A DNA stretch of 64,000 nt, taken from NCBI GenBank assembly GCA_016934955.1, contig JAFGRY010000003.1, positions 51,373 to 115,372 of the forward strand. Reading direction: 5' to 3'. Each line of letters opens with the position of its first letter. Within the stretch, counting starts at the first letter, position 1. The stretch is from a bacterium (GTDB lineage Bacteria; Zhuqueibacterota; QNDG01; JAGLOF01). Shown here one piece after another: positions 62,310 through 64,000 of this stretch. The notes beneath the pieces were generated by a model that saw only the letters and a program-made list of their open reading frames with translations, had not been told where the DNA came from and did not search any database. The position numbers and the translations under genes are program-made.

Positions 62310-63836
62310 ATGACCGTAGTAATCGATGGATCCGGACTGACGCTCGAGAAGATGGTGAGAGTCGCGCGCGACAACGAAAAAGTGGAACTGCATCCTGATG
62401 CTCTGGAACGGATCAAAGCCTGCCGGGCAATGCTGGAAGAAAAGATCGAAGCCAATGAAATCATGTACGGGGTAAACACGGGAATCGGCGAATTTTCGGA
62501 AGTGGTGCTCAACCCGGACCAGGTGAAGGACTTTCAGAAATATCTCATTTACAACCACGCCGCCGGAATCGGTGATCCGGCGCCCATCGAATACGTACGG
62601 GGAGCCATGCTCGGAAGGATCAACGTCCACGCCCACGGCAATTCCGGCATTCGGCCCGTGATCACTGAAACACTGGTTCAGATGCTCAACAAGGGGCTCA
62701 CCCCCTATGTCTGTCAGAAGGGATCGGTGGGCGCCTGCGGCGATCTCTCCCCCATGTCCCAGATCGCGCTGCTGCTCATGGGCGAGGGGCAGGCCTACTA
62801 CAAAGACGAGCTGCTGGACGGGAAAAAGGCCATGGACAAGGCGGGCATCGCCATCCCCGGGCTGCAGGCCAGGGACGGGCTGGGTACCATTAATGGCTCG
62901 AATGTGCTCACGGCCATGAGCGCCCTGTTTTTGTATGACGCAAACAACTGGATGAAGCAGGCCGAGATCGCGGCCTGCATGTCCATTGAGGCCCTGATGG
63001 GAAACCTGAAGCCCTACACGGAACTGCTCCACGAAGTGCGGGGATTCAAGGGTGCCGTGAGGACGGCAAAAGCGATGAAGAAGTGCTTCGCCGGCGGTGA
63101 CCTGGCCGAGGGCCGGCTCAAATGCAAGGTGCAGGACGCCTATTCGATGCGCTCCACCCCCCAGGTGATCGGCGCGGCCCACGACGCGCTGGCCTATGCC
63201 CGGTCCCAGGTAGAGATCGAGCTGAACGGAGTCGGTGACAATCCTATCTTTTTCCCGGACCGCAAGATCCAGCTGTCCGGCGCCAATTTCCAGGGTTCTC
63301 CCGTGTCGCTGCCCTGTGACATGGCAGGCGCTGCCGTAACCATGATCAGCGTCATGTCCGAACGGCGCATGAACCGGCTCAACCACCCGGCCCTCAGCGT
63401 GGGGCTGCCGCCCTTCCTCACCAAAGGTGCGGGCATGATGTCGGGGCTGATGCTGAGCCAGTACACGGCCGACATGCAGATCGTGGAGCAGCGCATTCTC
63501 TCCGCCCCCGCATCGATCCAGTCCATCCCCGCCGCGGCCGACCAGGAGGACTTCGTGAGCATGGGCATGAATACGGCCATCAAAAATTTCCAGATTCTGG
63601 ACAACGCCTACGGTGTGCTCGGCATCGAGTTCATGGCCGCGGCCCAGGCGCTTGACTTCCGGGACTTCACCTTCGGCAGAGGCGTGACCAAAGCCAAGGA
63701 GGTCATCCGCAGACACGTGGACTTCCTGGATATCGACCGCCCGCTCTACCCGGACCACACCGCCATGAAAGCGCTGGTGAAGTCGTGCGAGATCCTGGAA
63801 GAGGTGGAGAAGGTGGTGGGCAACTTGGAAGAGTAA
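62310..63836 (+). CDS. aromatic amino acid ammonia-lyase with Ala-Cys-Gly MIO triad
   Basis: 508 aa paralogue of the previous gene. Tyr53 (YGVNTGIG), His83 (NHAAGIGDP), INGSNVLTA, QDAYSMRSTPQVIG and QEDFVSMGMN are conserved. The MIO triad reads Ala142-Cys143-Gly144 (GACGDLSPM), where Ser is usual. A Ser-to-Cys change at this site in Pseudomonas HAL is known from mutant work to leave activity, so the enzyme is likely active. Substrate not determined. Confidence 0.87.
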   Translation: MTVVIDGSGLTLEKMVRVARDNEKVELHPDALERIKACRAMLEEKIEANEIMYGVNTGIGEFSEVVLNPDQVKDFQKYLIYNHAAGIGDPAPIEYVRGAMLGRINVHAHGNSGIRPVITETLVQMLNKGLTPYVCQKGSVGACGDLSPMSQIALLLMGEGQAYYKDELLDGKKAMDKAGIAIPGLQARDGLGTINGSNVLTAMSALFLYDANNWMKQAEIAACMSIEALMGNLKPYTELLHEVRGFKGAVRTAKAMKKCFAGGDLAEGRLKCKVQDAYSMRSTPQVIGAAHDALAYARSQVEIELNGVGDNPIFFPDRKIQLSGANFQGSPVSLPCDMAGAAVTMISVMSERRMNRLNHPALSVGLPPFLTKGAGMMSGLMLSQYTADMQIVEQRILSAPASIQSIPAAADQEDFVSMGMNTAIKNFQILDNAYGVLGIEFMAAAQALDFRDFTFGRGVTKAKEVIRRHVDFLDIDRPLYPDHTAMKALVKSCEILEEVEKVVGNLEE

Positions 63837-63869
63837 CGTATAGCGAGGAGCCAAAAGGAACAATTCAGG

Positions 63870-63919
63870 ACGCAGAGGAGGCAAAGGGCGCAGGAAGCAT
63901 AAACGCAGAGGAAGCAAAG
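63870..63919. repeat. imperfect direct repeats after the second lyase gene
   Basis: Two 17-base copies, ACGCAGAGGAGGCAAAG (63870-63886) and ACGCAGAGGAAGCAAAG (63903-63919), 16 of 17 identical, with a partial third between them. No gene is visible in 63837-64000. Confidence 0.6.
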
Positions 63920-64000
63920 AATAGATAGAAAGAACTTGCTCAGTGGTGCTTGTGTAAAACGACTGTGGGATCTTGAGTCAATGCAGACACGCTATAGCTC

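Noticed and set aside
60686..63836. Histidine utilisation (hut) operon
   Set aside because: No hutU, hutI, hutG or hutC gene is visible; two lyases and a MarR regulator do not make a hut pathway.
62139..63917. 592-codon open frame opposite the second ammonia-lyase
   Set aside because: His/Gly/Val-rich shadow of a strongly conserved enzyme gene.
63870..63919. CRISPR array
   Set aside because: Only two near copies of 17 bases with a 16-base gap; no palindromic repeat, no regular spacers, no cas genes.

Overview
The window carries about 57 protein genes and one tRNA on GC-rich, densely packed DNA with short gaps, frequent 4-base ATGA overlaps, clear Shine-Dalgarno sites and several textbook sigma-70 promoters (TTGACA or TTGAAT, 17-base spacer, TATATT-like). 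No rRNA, insertion sequence, phage or CRISPR array is visible, and no gap over 300 bases lacks a gene. An LptD-like outer-membrane protein, a TonB-dependent receptor, several beta-barrels and many lipoproteins show a diderm. A tungsten-type aldehyde:ferredoxin oxidoreductase, an RnfB and a PstSCAB/PhoU/PhoBR set point to an anaerobic or facultative lifestyle. The mix resembles uncultured FCB-group or Fibrobacterota-like lineages, but this placement is a low-confidence inference.

Layout. 1-6.6 kb: a NatAB-type ABC exporter (cut by the window edge), then a YtrABC-like ABC operon headed by two tandem GntR regulators. The first regulator is fused to a GAF and a PP2C/SpoIIE phosphatase domain and has a promoter with an overlapping palindrome. 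6.6-16.2 kb: lipoprotein, LptD-like protein, ROK kinase, RarA, CysS, and a divergent membrane protein with a spermidine-synthase-like domain. 16.2-22.6 kb: RnfB, TPR protein, tRNA-Leu, SecG, and the gap-pgk-tpiA glycolytic operon behind a strong promoter, then ComF. 22.6-25.5 kb: an outer-membrane protein and lipoprotein pair.

25.6-38.9 kb, all on the minus strand, is the most interesting region. It reads, in transcription order: AOR, ThiS-like carrier, PpnP, terminator, ThiF, THEP1-type NTPase, a structured leader, a lipoprotein, a TonB receptor, an ECF-type S component, a sulfite-oxidase-fold-like periplasmic protein, an alkaline-phosphatase-superfamily protein, two unusual ABC ATPases, an EcfT, and MobB. 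The lipoprotein-to-EcfT stretch looks like one trans-envelope uptake operon. Its two ATPases are degenerate in complementary ways, so together they could form only one composite ATP site. The neighbours suggest a role in pterin/tungsten-cofactor or precursor acquisition; this is inference.

39-47 kb: an amidohydrolase lacking several metal ligands, a second ABC exporter, a small beta-barrel, Ddl, and a secreted beta-propeller protein. 47-58.5 kb: a phosphate block with PhoU, divergent PhoBR, a porin-PstSCAB operon and two tandem Na/Pi cotransporters; 11-base direct repeats resembling a Pho box precede both phoU and the porin-pst operon. 58.7-64 kb: a secreted lipase-like lipoprotein, then a MarR regulator coupled to two paralogous MIO-type aromatic amino acid ammonia-lyases, the second with Cys in place of the usual MIO Ser.
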